Source: Luteibaculum sp964627445 (GTDB lineage: Bacteria > Bacteroidota > Bacteroidia > Flavobacteriales_D > Luteibaculaceae). Taken from it: a stretch of DNA of 64,000 bases. Under the pieces are notes generated by a model that saw only the letters and a program-made list of their open reading frames with translations, searched no databases and had not been told where the DNA came from. The stretch covers positions 124,001-188,000 of the forward strand of contig CAZVJF010000003.1 in NCBI GenBank assembly GCA_964627445.1, written 5' to 3'. Both the position numbers and the translations under genes were made by a program. Below, in pieces: positions 23,649-31,313 of this stretch. Within the stretch, counting starts at the first letter, position 1. Every line of letters starts with the position of its first letter.

Positions 23649-25172
23649 TTATTCCCATTCTATAGTTGCCGGTGGTTTGGATGATATATCGTACACCACG
23701 CGGTTAATTCCTCTAACTTTATTAATAATGGCATTGGATGTTTTCCCTAAAAACTCATAGGGCAAATGACACCAATCGGCCGTCATACCATCGGTAGAAG
23801 TTACTGCACGCAAGGCCACTGCGTTTTCGTACGTGCGCTCATCGCCCATCACGCCCACCGATTGTACGGGTAGCAGAATAACGCCCGCTTGCCATACTTC
23901 ATTATACAACCCGCTCTCTTTTAAGCCGTTGATAAAAATGGCATCGGCTTCTTGCAACATAGCCACCTTTTCGGGAGTAACCTCGCCCAAAATACGAATA
24001 GCCAAACCGGGACCTGGAAAGGGATGACGGTTTAGAATGGATTCGTTTAAACCCAGGGTTTTACCCACTTTGCGTACTTCGTCTTTAAACAACAAGCGCA
24101 GTGGCTCCACCACTTTAAGCTTCATAAAATCGGGCAATCCACCCACATTATGATGCGATTTAATGGTTGCCGAAGGTCCATTTACGGATACCGACTCGAT
24201 AACATCGGGGTAGATGGTTCCCTGGCCCAACCACGAGGCGCCTTCTACCTTTTTGGCTTCGGCATCAAATACATCAATAAATACTTTACCTATGGCTTTG
24301 CGCTTGGCTTCGGGGTCTGAGATCCCTTTAAGCGCATCGTAGAACTGCTGCTTAGCATCCACCCCAACCACATTGAGCCCCATGTGCTCGTATGCGTCCA
24401 AAACCGAGTTAAACTCATCTTTACGCAACAAACCGTTGTCTACGAAAATGCAGTGGAGGTTTTTGCCAATGGCCTGATCCAATAGCATGGCTGCTACGGA
24501 TGAATCTACCCCTCCCGATAGTCCTAATATTACTTTTTCATCGCCCAGTTGGTGTTTTAACTTGGCAATGGTTTCATCGGCAAAAGAGGCTGCGGTGTAG
24601 TTTTGAGGGGCACCGCAGATGTCTACACAAAAATTGTGCAGTATGGTAGACCCGTTGGTGGTATGGTAGACCTCGGGGTGAAACTGCAAACCAAAAATTT
24701 CCTCTTCTTTGGCGTAGGCAGCTACGGGAATGTCCTCGGTTTTTGCAATGACCTCGTATCCATCGGGCAAGGCTTTTATGCTGTCTCCGTGCGACATCCA
24801 AACTTGGTCGCCCTCAACCACGCCTTTCATAAGCGTGTTCATTTTTACTTCAGACAAGTGAGCTCGGCCGTACTCACGAATCTCGGATCGTACTACACTT
24901 CCACCGTGGTGATGCGCTAAAAATTGCGCTCCGTAGCAAATGCCTAGAACAGGCACTTTACCTAAGATACCACTAAGATCGGGAATGGGTGCTTCTGCAT
25001 CGTGCACCGAAGCGGGAGAACCCGAAAGAATAACTCCTTTGGTTTCTTCGGCAAGTTCTACATCGGCCGTATATGGGAGGATTTCACAGTAAATGTTGAG
25101 TTCGCGCACCCGCCTAGCAATAAGCTGGGTTACCTGCGAACCAAAATCCAGGATTAGAATGGATCTTTGCAT
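23649..25172 (-). CDS. guaA: GMP synthase (glutamine-hydrolysing)
   Basis: A 507-residue enzyme that aminates XMP to GMP. The glutamine amidotransferase domain has nucleophile Cys79 in GICYGAQ and the partner histidine in GLQFHPEVYH. The ATP-pyrophosphatase domain has the P-loop SGGVDSS. The C-terminal dimerisation domain has RHPFPGPGLAIRILG and ends in KPPATIEWE, the usual GuaA end. The ATG at 25172 is chosen because MQRSILILDFGSQ is the normal N terminus; a longer upstream frame is not conserved. A -7 box TATATTTG ends 3 bases before this ATG. Confidence 0.97.
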   Translation of the reverse strand: MQRSILILDFGSQVTQLIARRVRELNIYCEILPYTADVELAEETKGVILSGSPASVHDAEAPIPDLSGILGKVPVLGICYGAQFLAHHHGGSVVRSEIREYGRAHLSEVKMNTLMKGVVEGDQVWMSHGDSIKALPDGYEVIAKTEDIPVAAYAKEEEIFGLQFHPEVYHTTNGSTILHNFCVDICGAPQNYTAASFADETIAKLKHQLGDEKVILGLSGGVDSSVAAMLLDQAIGKNLHCIFVDNGLLRKDEFNSVLDAYEHMGLNVVGVDAKQQFYDALKGISDPEAKRKAIGKVFIDVFDAEAKKVEGASWLGQGTIYPDVIESVSVNGPSATIKSHHNVGGLPDFMKLKVVEPLRLLFKDEVRKVGKTLGLNESILNRHPFPGPGLAIRILGEVTPEKVAMLQEADAIFINGLKESGLYNEVWQAGVILLPVQSVGVMGDERTYENAVALRAVTSTDGMTADWCHLPYEFLGKTSNAIINKVRGINRVVYDISSKPPATIEWE

Positions 25173-25175
25173 ACA

Positions 25176-25183
25176 CAAATATA
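25176..25183 (-). promoter_or_regulatory. Bacteroidota -7 box at the guaA start
   Basis: On the minus strand TATATTTG matches TAnnTTTG and lies 3 bases before the guaA ATG. Transcription would begin at or just inside the start codon, so a leaderless message, or another promoter further upstream, must be considered. Confidence 0.4.
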
Positions 25184-25297
25184 TTGAGCCAGAAATAGCG
25201 TAATGAGCCGGCAAAGCTAAGTTATTCACAGCAATGGGTTAAGCCCTGAGCCCGCAAATAATTAACAGCAGCCCTTGTGCTGCCAGGGTCTAAACCA

Positions 25298-26926
25298 CTA
25301 AGGCAAATAAATGACCTTGAAAGAAGAGTCGATGCCAGTGCTTTGTTCCAGCAAGTAATCGAAAAACGACTGTTGGTGCTTCGCCAGGTAGTGAATTACA
25401 TTCTCTGAACGCTCTTGTAAACCGCCTTCAGGGAACAAGCGCGCTTTAATGGATTGAATCTGATTGATCTCCGTTTCTTGCTTCTGTTTGAGGCGTTTTT
25501 TCAGTTTCTTCTGCATGCCTTCCAAAAACTTTTCTACGTTTTTTTCCTGGGCTTCTACCGATCCCACCAACGTAGGGTCTACTTCGGCTACCTGCTTTTT
25601 TATACGCTCGAAAAATGCATTCTTCGGGTCTTCGGCCTTTGCAAAATCCAACACCTCCACATCCTCGGTAGCGGCCAGGTGCTGATTGATAAGCAACTGC
25701 TCGTCCAAGAAAATATCTTTGGGTTCTAAATCCAGCTTGGCCAGTTTCTTCGCCACTCCGGCATCTACCAGTTGAAACGAATTGCGTAACACTACCTGCG
25801 GCATCGGAATCTGTGCCTCCTTAAAAGCATCCGTAAGTTGAATCCAGTAGGCCAACTCACCACCCCCGCCTATGTAGGCAATGTTGGGCAATATGGTTTC
25901 CTGGTATAATGGACGCGTGAGCACGTTGGGGCTAAAATCTTCTGGAGATTGCTCCAATCGCGCCTGTATTTCTGCTGGGGTAAATTGTTTTCCGGTAGGA
26001 TGCAAGGAAAAGTGGTCTGCTTCTTTGTCCAAGCGAAACCGCTTACCCTCCTCGAAAAGGAAAAAATTGCATGCTTTCGGGGGAGCTTGTTGTTTGTAGG
26101 CATCTGGAAATTGCGATACCGTTTTATGCACCGCCTCGCTTACAAAAGAGGTCTCCAGTTCTTTCTGTACCGTGGATGTAAACAACGCTTTTAGCGAAGG
26201 TACATCCGCATCCAAGGCCAATAAGCCATAGGGTGAAAACCAGTGCTGTAAGAGGCGCAGGGTAAAATCTTTTAGTGAATTGGATTGGCTCCAGGCATCA
26301 TCCAACCAAGATTTTATATACGCCTCACTTTCCCAACCTTCGAAAAAGCTGAGCGCAAAATCTTTGAGGGGTTCAAAAATGTGTAGCGGCAGTTTCCCAA
26401 CCGGAATTTGATTCTCCGAATCTTGCAGGGCCTCTTTTTTTCCAAAAACTGTGAGTTGAGCGATCTCATCGAAATCGTGGTCTTCCGAAGCCAACCAAAA
26501 TACAGGTACCACAGGAACGTCTACGCCCGAACTATTGAGTTCTTGAGCCAGTTTAATGGTGTGCAGTGCCTTGTAAATGAAGTACAGCGGCCCGCCCATA
26601 AAGCACAGCTGATGCCCTGTGGTTACGGTAACGCCGTTGTCGCTTAATGCCTCTAGGTTCTTTTGCTGTGCAGCGCTCAACTCCATGTTTTGATACTGCT
26701 CCTTGAAAGCAGCAACTAAAACCTGCCGATGCTCAAATTGTGCGGATCGATCCGTGGCTTTTTGGCGATAACTCGCTAGGCTTGGAAATTGCTCTAAAAA
26801 GGGAAGCAATTTGCTGTCTTTCGCTACAAAGTCGCGTGGAACAGCACCAAAAAAACCGGTTTTTTCAAAAGGAATGGTAAAGGCTTGCGCCTCTTCTAGT
26901 AGTGGATTAGGCAACTGGACTGGCAT
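25298..26926 (-). CDS. bshC: Bacillithiol biosynthesis cysteine-adding enzyme BshC
   Basis: A 542-residue protein matching BshC, which adds cysteine to glucosaminyl-malate in the last step of bacillithiol synthesis. Hallmarks are VTTGHQLCFMGGPLYFIYKA at about 101-120 (nucleotide-site-like GHQ), the FWLASEDHDFDEI block at 143-155, and the late coiled coil of about residues 440-500 (KNVEKFLEGMQKKLKKRLKQ) followed by a C-terminal segment beginning RLFPEGGLQER. Length fits the family. Its start overlaps the rimO stop by 20 bases. The presence of BshC shows the low-molecular-weight thiol of this organism, and gives context to the DinB-fold genes at 3953-5003. Confidence 0.95.
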   Translation of the reverse strand: MPVQLPNPLLEEAQAFTIPFEKTGFFGAVPRDFVAKDSKLLPFLEQFPSLASYRQKATDRSAQFEHRQVLVAAFKEQYQNMELSAAQQKNLEALSDNGVTVTTGHQLCFMGGPLYFIYKALHTIKLAQELNSSGVDVPVVPVFWLASEDHDFDEIAQLTVFGKKEALQDSENQIPVGKLPLHIFEPLKDFALSFFEGWESEAYIKSWLDDAWSQSNSLKDFTLRLLQHWFSPYGLLALDADVPSLKALFTSTVQKELETSFVSEAVHKTVSQFPDAYKQQAPPKACNFFLFEEGKRFRLDKEADHFSLHPTGKQFTPAEIQARLEQSPEDFSPNVLTRPLYQETILPNIAYIGGGGELAYWIQLTDAFKEAQIPMPQVVLRNSFQLVDAGVAKKLAKLDLEPKDIFLDEQLLINQHLAATEDVEVLDFAKAEDPKNAFFERIKKQVAEVDPTLVGSVEAQEKNVEKFLEGMQKKLKKRLKQKQETEINQIQSIKARLFPEGGLQERSENVIHYLAKHQQSFFDYLLEQSTGIDSSFKVIYLP

Positions 26927-28217
26927 ATAAATCGAAGGCTTCAGAACTATCGATTACAACCTTACAAAAATCCCCTACCCGTAAATAGTGTTTCTTATTA
27001 ATTAACACCTCGTTATCTACCTCGGGCGAGTCGTACTCCGTGCGTCCAACAAAATAATCACCTTCCACTCTATCAATGAGCACATCGTAGGTTTTACCCA
27101 CTTTTTGCTGGTTCATTTCCAGCGAAATTTCTTCCTGGGCCGCCATAATTTCGGCTACACGCGCTTCTTTTACCTCCTGTGGAACATCGTCCTCAAAATT
27201 ATAAGCATGCGTATTTTCTTCGTGCGAGTAAGTGAAAACGCCCAAACGATCGAAGCGTTGTTCTTTTACCCAACGCAGCATTTCTTGATGGTCTTCTTCA
27301 GTTTCGCCTGGGTACCCCGAAATAAGCGTTGTGCGTATGGCCACCTCGGGCATGGCTTCCCGGATTTTACCAATCAGTGCATTGGTTTTTTCTTGCGTAA
27401 TGCCTCTGCGCATGGCTTTCAGCATGTTATCGGAAGCGTGTTGCAGTGGCATATCCAAATAGTTGCACACTTTAGGTTCTTGCTTCATAACCTCTATCAC
27501 ATCCATAGGAAAGCCCGATGGATAGGCATAGTGCAGGCGTATCCACGCAATACCTTCTACCTGGGCCAATGCTTGTAGCAATTGCGCCAACTTGCGCTCT
27601 TTGTAGATATCGAGACCGTAGTAGGTCAAATCTTGAGCAATGAGGATGAGTTCTTTTACCCCTTGTGCTGCCAAGGACTCGGCTTGTTTTACCAGGTCTT
27701 CAATGGGCGTAGAAACGTGTTTGCCACGCATTAAGGGTATGGCACAGAAGGAGCATGGACGATCGCAGCCTTCAGCTATCTTCATGTAGGCAAAGTGCGC
27801 TGGCGTAGTCAGTAGGCGCTCGCCAATCAGCTCTTTTTTATAGTCGGCTTTTAAGGTTTTAAGCAAGCGGGGTAAATCGCGGGTACCAAAAAAAGAATCT
27901 ACTTCTGGAATTTCCTTTTCCAGCTCGGGCTGGTAGCGCTGCGACAAGCAACCAGTAACATACAATTTTTCTATCCAGCCTTGTTTTTTAGCGTGAGCAA
28001 ATTGTAGGATGGTGTTTACCGATTCCTCTTTGGCATTGTCTATAAATCCACACGTATTTACAATAACAATACCCGAATCTTCAGACTTGCTTTCGTGCTC
28101 TACCTCAAATTGGTTAGCACGAAGCTGTCCCATCATGACTTCGGAGTCGTAGATATTTTTAGAACATCCCAGGGTAACAACGTTAACCTTGTTCTTTTTT
28201 AAACCTTTGGTTTTCAA
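26907..28217 (-). CDS. rimO: Ribosomal protein S12 methylthiotransferase RimO
   Basis: A 436-residue radical-SAM enzyme that methylthiolates an aspartate of ribosomal protein S12. MTTase-domain cysteines occur in TLGCSKNIYDSE, VNTCGFIDNA and VTGCLSQRY; the radical-SAM cluster is CDRPCSFC, followed by IPLMRGKHVS. The QHASDNMLKAMRRG block and a C-terminal TRAM domain are present. The SKN after the first cysteine is typical of RimO rather than MtaB or MiaB. The start codon is read as TTG (28217), as no ATG precedes the conserved beginning. It follows ftsY by 9 bases and overlaps bshC, so ftsY-rimO-bshC is probably one operon. Confidence 0.96.
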   Translation of the reverse strand: MKTKGLKKNKVNVVTLGCSKNIYDSEVMMGQLRANQFEVEHESKSEDSGIVIVNTCGFIDNAKEESVNTILQFAHAKKQGWIEKLYVTGCLSQRYQPELEKEIPEVDSFFGTRDLPRLLKTLKADYKKELIGERLLTTPAHFAYMKIAEGCDRPCSFCAIPLMRGKHVSTPIEDLVKQAESLAAQGVKELILIAQDLTYYGLDIYKERKLAQLLQALAQVEGIAWIRLHYAYPSGFPMDVIEVMKQEPKVCNYLDMPLQHASDNMLKAMRRGITQEKTNALIGKIREAMPEVAIRTTLISGYPGETEEDHQEMLRWVKEQRFDRLGVFTYSHEENTHAYNFEDDVPQEVKEARVAEIMAAQEEISLEMNQQKVGKTYDVLIDRVEGDYFVGRTEYDSPEVDNEVLINKKHYLRVGDFCKVVIDSSEAFDLYASPVA

Positions 28218-28226
28218 TTGCTTAAA

Positions 28227-29168
28227 TTAATTATCAAACAGTGAATTTACGAAGTCCTTAGGATCAAAGAGTTTCAGATCGTCCATCTGCTCTCCGATAC
28301 CGATATATTTCACCGGCACGTTAAATTGGTGCGATATTCCTATCACCACCCCGCCCTTTGCGGTACCATCGAGTTTGGTAAGCGCAATGGCATTCACATC
28401 GGTCACCTCGGTAAATTGTTTGGCTTGTTCTATAGCATTTTGTCCAGTACTGGCGTCTAAAACCAGTAGGGTTTCGTGGGGTGCATCGGGGTATACTTTT
28501 TGGATTACCCGTTTAATTTTCCCCAACTCGGCCATTAGCCCCGATTTGTTGTGCAAGCGGCCTGCGGTATCTATAATAACCACATCGGCACCTTTGGCTT
28601 TAGCGGCACTTGCTGTATCGTAGGCTACAGAGGCTGGATCCGAACCCATTTCTTGGGCGATAACCGGCACATCTACGCGCTCGCCCCAAATTTTTAATTG
28701 GTTAATGGCTGCCGCTCTAAAGGTATCGGCTGCTCCCAGCAATACGTTCTTTCCAGCCGATTTAAACTGGTGTGCAATTTTACCAATGGTGGTAGTTTTC
28801 CCCACTCCATTGACACCCACCACCAAAATAATGTAGGGCTTGGTATCTACTTTGGTAAAGTCTACGCGATCGCCCCGGTCTACCAGCGCAGCAATCTCTT
28901 CTTTGAGCATGCCTTGAAACTCGGAAGTAGACACGTACTTATCGCGCGCAACGCGTTCTTCGATGCGCTCAATAATTTCCAGGGTAGTTTCTACAGAGAC
29001 ATCGGCACTAATAAGGGCTTCCTCTAGTTCATCTAGCAATAAGGCGTCTACCTTACTCTTACCGGCAACGGCACGGGTAATTTTGTCTAGAAAGGAGCTT
29101 TTGGTTTGCTCCATTCCTTTGTCTAACTGGCTCTTATTGGCCTTTTTAAAAACACTAAACAAGCCCAT
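28227..29168 (-). CDS. ftsY: Signal recognition particle receptor FtsY
   Basis: A 313-residue SRP GTPase that receives ribosome-SRP complexes at the membrane for co-translational insertion. The N domain is short, without the long acidic A domain of Escherichia coli. The G domain has GVNGVGKTTT (P-loop), DTFRAAA, DTAGR, TKLDGTAKGG and the closing GIGEQMDDLKLFDP. Positive residues near the start (FKKANKSQLDKG) can bind lipid. The gene begins about 22 bases after a terminator that ends the ribosomal-protein transcript, so it needs read-through or its own promoter. Confidence 0.97.
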   Translation of the reverse strand: MGLFSVFKKANKSQLDKGMEQTKSSFLDKITRAVAGKSKVDALLLDELEEALISADVSVETTLEIIERIEERVARDKYVSTSEFQGMLKEEIAALVDRGDRVDFTKVDTKPYIILVVGVNGVGKTTTIGKIAHQFKSAGKNVLLGAADTFRAAAINQLKIWGERVDVPVIAQEMGSDPASVAYDTASAAKAKGADVVIIDTAGRLHNKSGLMAELGKIKRVIQKVYPDAPHETLLVLDASTGQNAIEQAKQFTEVTDVNAIALTKLDGTAKGGVVIGISHQFNVPVKYIGIGEQMDDLKLFDPKDFVNSLFDN

Positions 29169-29189
29169 GGCGGGAGATTTGGTAGATCA

Positions 29190-29231
29190 AAAAAACAAAA
29201 AAAGGCTCATTCCGGGTGGAATAAAGCCTTT
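29190..29231 (-). terminator. Intrinsic terminator between DUF4295 and ftsY
   Basis: On the minus strand AAAGGCT pairs with AGCCTTT, with a second helix ATTCC/GGAAT inside and an ACCC loop, followed by two T runs (TTTTTTTG repeated). It would end the rpmB-rpmG-DUF4295 transcript, or reduce read-through into ftsY. Confidence 0.85.
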
Positions 29232-29257
29232 GCATTCGTCTTTATTTAGACAATCTT

Positions 29258-29410
29258 TTACGACTTAAAGTACTCTTGAACCTTATCGTTGGTTACGATT
29301 TCTTCCTTAAATGTGTACGCCCCAGTTTCTGGAGACTTCACCATTTTAATGGCTTTGGTAAGGTTCTTACTTTCTGCTTTCTGTAAAGATGCTACCGTCT
29401 TCTTTGCCAT
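29258..29410 (-). CDS. DUF4295 small basic protein
   Basis: A 50-residue protein, MAKKTVASLQKAESKNLTKA at its start and ending VQEYFKS. This matches DUF4295, a small family found in Bacteroidota directly after rpmB and rpmG. The basic N terminus and location suggest association with the ribosome, but that is an inference. Spacing to rpmG is 6 bases. It was below the usual 60-residue cut-off and was read directly from the sequence. Confidence 0.9.
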   Translation of the reverse strand: MAKKTVASLQKAESKNLTKAIKMVKSPETGAYTFKEEIVTNDKVQEYFKS

Positions 29411-29416
29411 AATGTA

Positions 29417-29605
29417 TTATTTAATCTCTTTGTGTACTGTTACCTTCTTGAGGATAGGGTTGTATTTTTTCAACTCCATACGATCTGGAGTATTTTTTCT
29501 GTTCTTCACAGTAATGTATCTGGAAGTCCCAGGCATTCCGCTATCCTTGTGCTCTGTGCACTCTAGAATTACTTGAACTCTATTTCCTTTCCCTTTCTTT
29601 GCCAT
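29417..29605 (-). CDS. rpmG: 50S ribosomal protein L33
   Basis: A 62-residue L33 of the large ribosomal subunit near the E site. The sequence RVQVILECTEHKDSG, then RYITVKNRKNTPDRMELKKY and a final NPILKKVTVHKE segment, is diagnostic. The usual CxxC zinc pairs of some L33 forms are absent; only one cysteine remains, so this is the zinc-free type. It sits between rpmB and DUF4295 with gaps of 15 and 6 bases. Confidence 0.97.
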   Translation of the reverse strand: MAKKGKGNRVQVILECTEHKDSGMPGTSRYITVKNRKNTPDRMELKKYNPILKKVTVHKEIK

Positions 29606-29620
29606 GGTAAATACCCTCTA

Positions 29621-29857
29621 TTACAGTTGAATTCCCTCTTGCTCTGCTCTTTTCAAAGCAGCAGTAATACCAATTTTATTGATTGTCTTCAATGCAGAGG
29701 TAGACACTTTAAGTGTTACCCATTCACCAGACTCTGGTATGTAGAATTTCTTAGTTACTAAGTTTGGATAGAACTTTCTCTTTGTTCTACGCTTTGAGTG
29801 AGAAACGTTGTTTCCCACCATAAATCGCTTACCTGTTAACTGACACGCTCTTGCCAT
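29621..29857 (-). CDS. rpmB: 50S ribosomal protein L28
   Basis: A 78-residue L28 of the large subunit. Diagnostic segments are CQLTGKRFMVGNNVSHSKRR, then TKRKFYPNLVTKKFYIP and a KVSTSALKTINKIG helix. It is the first gene of the trio rpmB-rpmG-DUF4295, with a -7 box about 29 bases upstream. Confidence 0.97.
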   Translation of the reverse strand: MARACQLTGKRFMVGNNVSHSKRRTKRKFYPNLVTKKFYIPESGEWVTLKVSTSALKTINKIGITAALKRAEQEGIQL

Positions 29858-29885
29858 CGCTTCTGCCTTTCCGTTAAAGTGGGCG

Positions 29886-29893
29886 CAAATATA
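29886..29893 (-). promoter_or_regulatory. Bacteroidota -7 box for rpmB
   Basis: TATATTTG on the minus strand, in the 43-base gap between cinA and rpmB and ending 28 bases before the rpmB start. This gives a leader of roughly 20 bases. It fits an independent promoter for the ribosomal-protein genes. Confidence 0.6.
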
Positions 29894-29900
29894 CCCTTTT

Positions 29901-31160
29901 TTATGATTCTGAGAAATCGCTGCGCAACATTTTTAGCAAATTGCTTAAAACATGCATGGTTGCACGTTCTACAATGCGCTCGCGAGTGCCTCCAAAGTTA
30001 CTTTTTTCTACCACTACCGTCTTGCCTGCAACAGCCGTGTACACGGTTCCTACCGGTTTTTCTTCGCTTCCTCCATCGGGGCCAGCAACTCCGGTAGTAG
30101 CAATACAGTAATCCACATCCAACACTTTTTTCCCGTACTGCGCCAATTGGGTAGCCACAACCTCACTTACCGCACCGTGTGTCTCCAAATCCTCGCGATT
30201 CACACCTAGAATTTCCAGTTTGGTTTGATTGGCGTACGAAGTAATGCTCCCCTTAAAATAAGCACTGCATCCCGGTTCCTTGGTAAAGCTATGCGCTATA
30301 AATCCACCTGTGCAAGATTCTACAACTCCAACCGTTTTACCGTGTTTTTGTAGGATACCGCCTACAAGCTTGGTAAGGCTTTTTTCCTCCTTGCCAATGT
30401 AGTATTCCGGTATTATTTTTTGGAGCTCCTGGATGAGCACCTCCGTTTCATCGTACACGGATTGCTTGGCTCTAGGCCCGAAGTAGGAGATGCGCAATTT
30501 CACCATGCCTGGGTTGGGTAAATAGGCTAGAGAAAAGCCTGTGTTACGCACCTTGTCTTCCCAATGCTGTATCATATCTGCCAGACCAGATTCGCCAATA
30601 CCCGTAGTGATGATCATGCGGTGCACCACGGTTTGGCTTACGGGATACTTTTCCTGGATGTAAGGCATCACCCCGTTTTCTGTAATATACTTCATCTCGT
30701 ATGGAACACCGGGCATGGATACCACCACCTGCCCATCTACATCCCAAAGCATACCCTGTGCGGTGCCTCGTGGGTTATCTAGCACTTTGCAGTTGTCGGG
30801 CAAATCGGCTTGCATACGATTAATCTCTAAAACGGGCCTATTGAACTTTTGGAAAAAGGATTCGATCTTAGACTCAACGGTCGTGTTGCGTACGAGTTTC
30901 GCACCAAAATAATCCGCCAAGGTTTCCTTGGTAATATCATCGCGCGTGGGGCCCAATCCACCTGTTATTAAAATAAGATCGGCTTGCTTTCTGCAGCGAT
31001 CCAGGGTTTCCAATATTTGTTCCCGCTTATCCGATATGGCAACAACCTCAGTTATTTGAATGCCGGCCTCGTTAAGCCTTTTGCCTAACCAGCTCGAGTT
31101 CGTATCTATCGTTTGCCCTATGAGCAATTCATCGCCTATGGTAATCACGTTTGCCTTCAT
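29901..31160 (-). CDS. cinA: CinA family protein (competence/damage-inducible; nicotinamide-nucleotide amidohydrolase)
   Basis: A 419-residue two-domain CinA. The N-terminal COG1058/molybdopterin-binding-like domain (about 1-170) starts KANVITIGDELLIGQTIDTN and contains ILITGGLGPTRDDITKE and VVSMPGVPYEMK. The C-terminal domain (about 255-415) has VGVVESCTGGFIAHSFT and TTGVAGPDGGSEEKPVGTVY, the catalytic core of PncC-type amidohydrolases that recycle NMN to NaMN. Fusion of both domains is usual. It lies directly upstream of rpmB, an order common in flavobacteria. Confidence 0.95.
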   Translation of the reverse strand: MKANVITIGDELLIGQTIDTNSSWLGKRLNEAGIQITEVVAISDKREQILETLDRCRKQADLILITGGLGPTRDDITKETLADYFGAKLVRNTTVESKIESFFQKFNRPVLEINRMQADLPDNCKVLDNPRGTAQGMLWDVDGQVVVSMPGVPYEMKYITENGVMPYIQEKYPVSQTVVHRMIITTGIGESGLADMIQHWEDKVRNTGFSLAYLPNPGMVKLRISYFGPRAKQSVYDETEVLIQELQKIIPEYYIGKEEKSLTKLVGGILQKHGKTVGVVESCTGGFIAHSFTKEPGCSAYFKGSITSYANQTKLEILGVNREDLETHGAVSEVVATQLAQYGKKVLDVDYCIATTGVAGPDGGSEEKPVGTVYTAVAGKTVVVEKSNFGGTRERIVERATMHVLSNLLKMLRSDFSES

Positions 31161-31300
31161 GGTGCCTTATCTGGTTCTCTAATAACGCGAAATTAACATA
31201 AGCTGGTTGTCAAAGTTCCTTTAGATTCAATTAATATCATAGTGAAGATATGCTCACGATAAGATAACCTTATCGAAAGATCGTTCATAGATGCCCCCGC

Positions 31301-31308
31301 TAGTTTTG
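31301..31308 (+). promoter_or_regulatory. Bacteroidota -7 box ahead of the secreted-protein/TonB cluster
   Basis: TAGTTTTG fits TAnnTTTG and ends 5 bases before the ATG at 31314, suggesting a very short leader. No exact -33 TTG is visible. It is the only candidate promoter found in the 153-base gap between cinA and this cluster. Confidence 0.4.
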
Positions 31309-31313
31309 TAGCG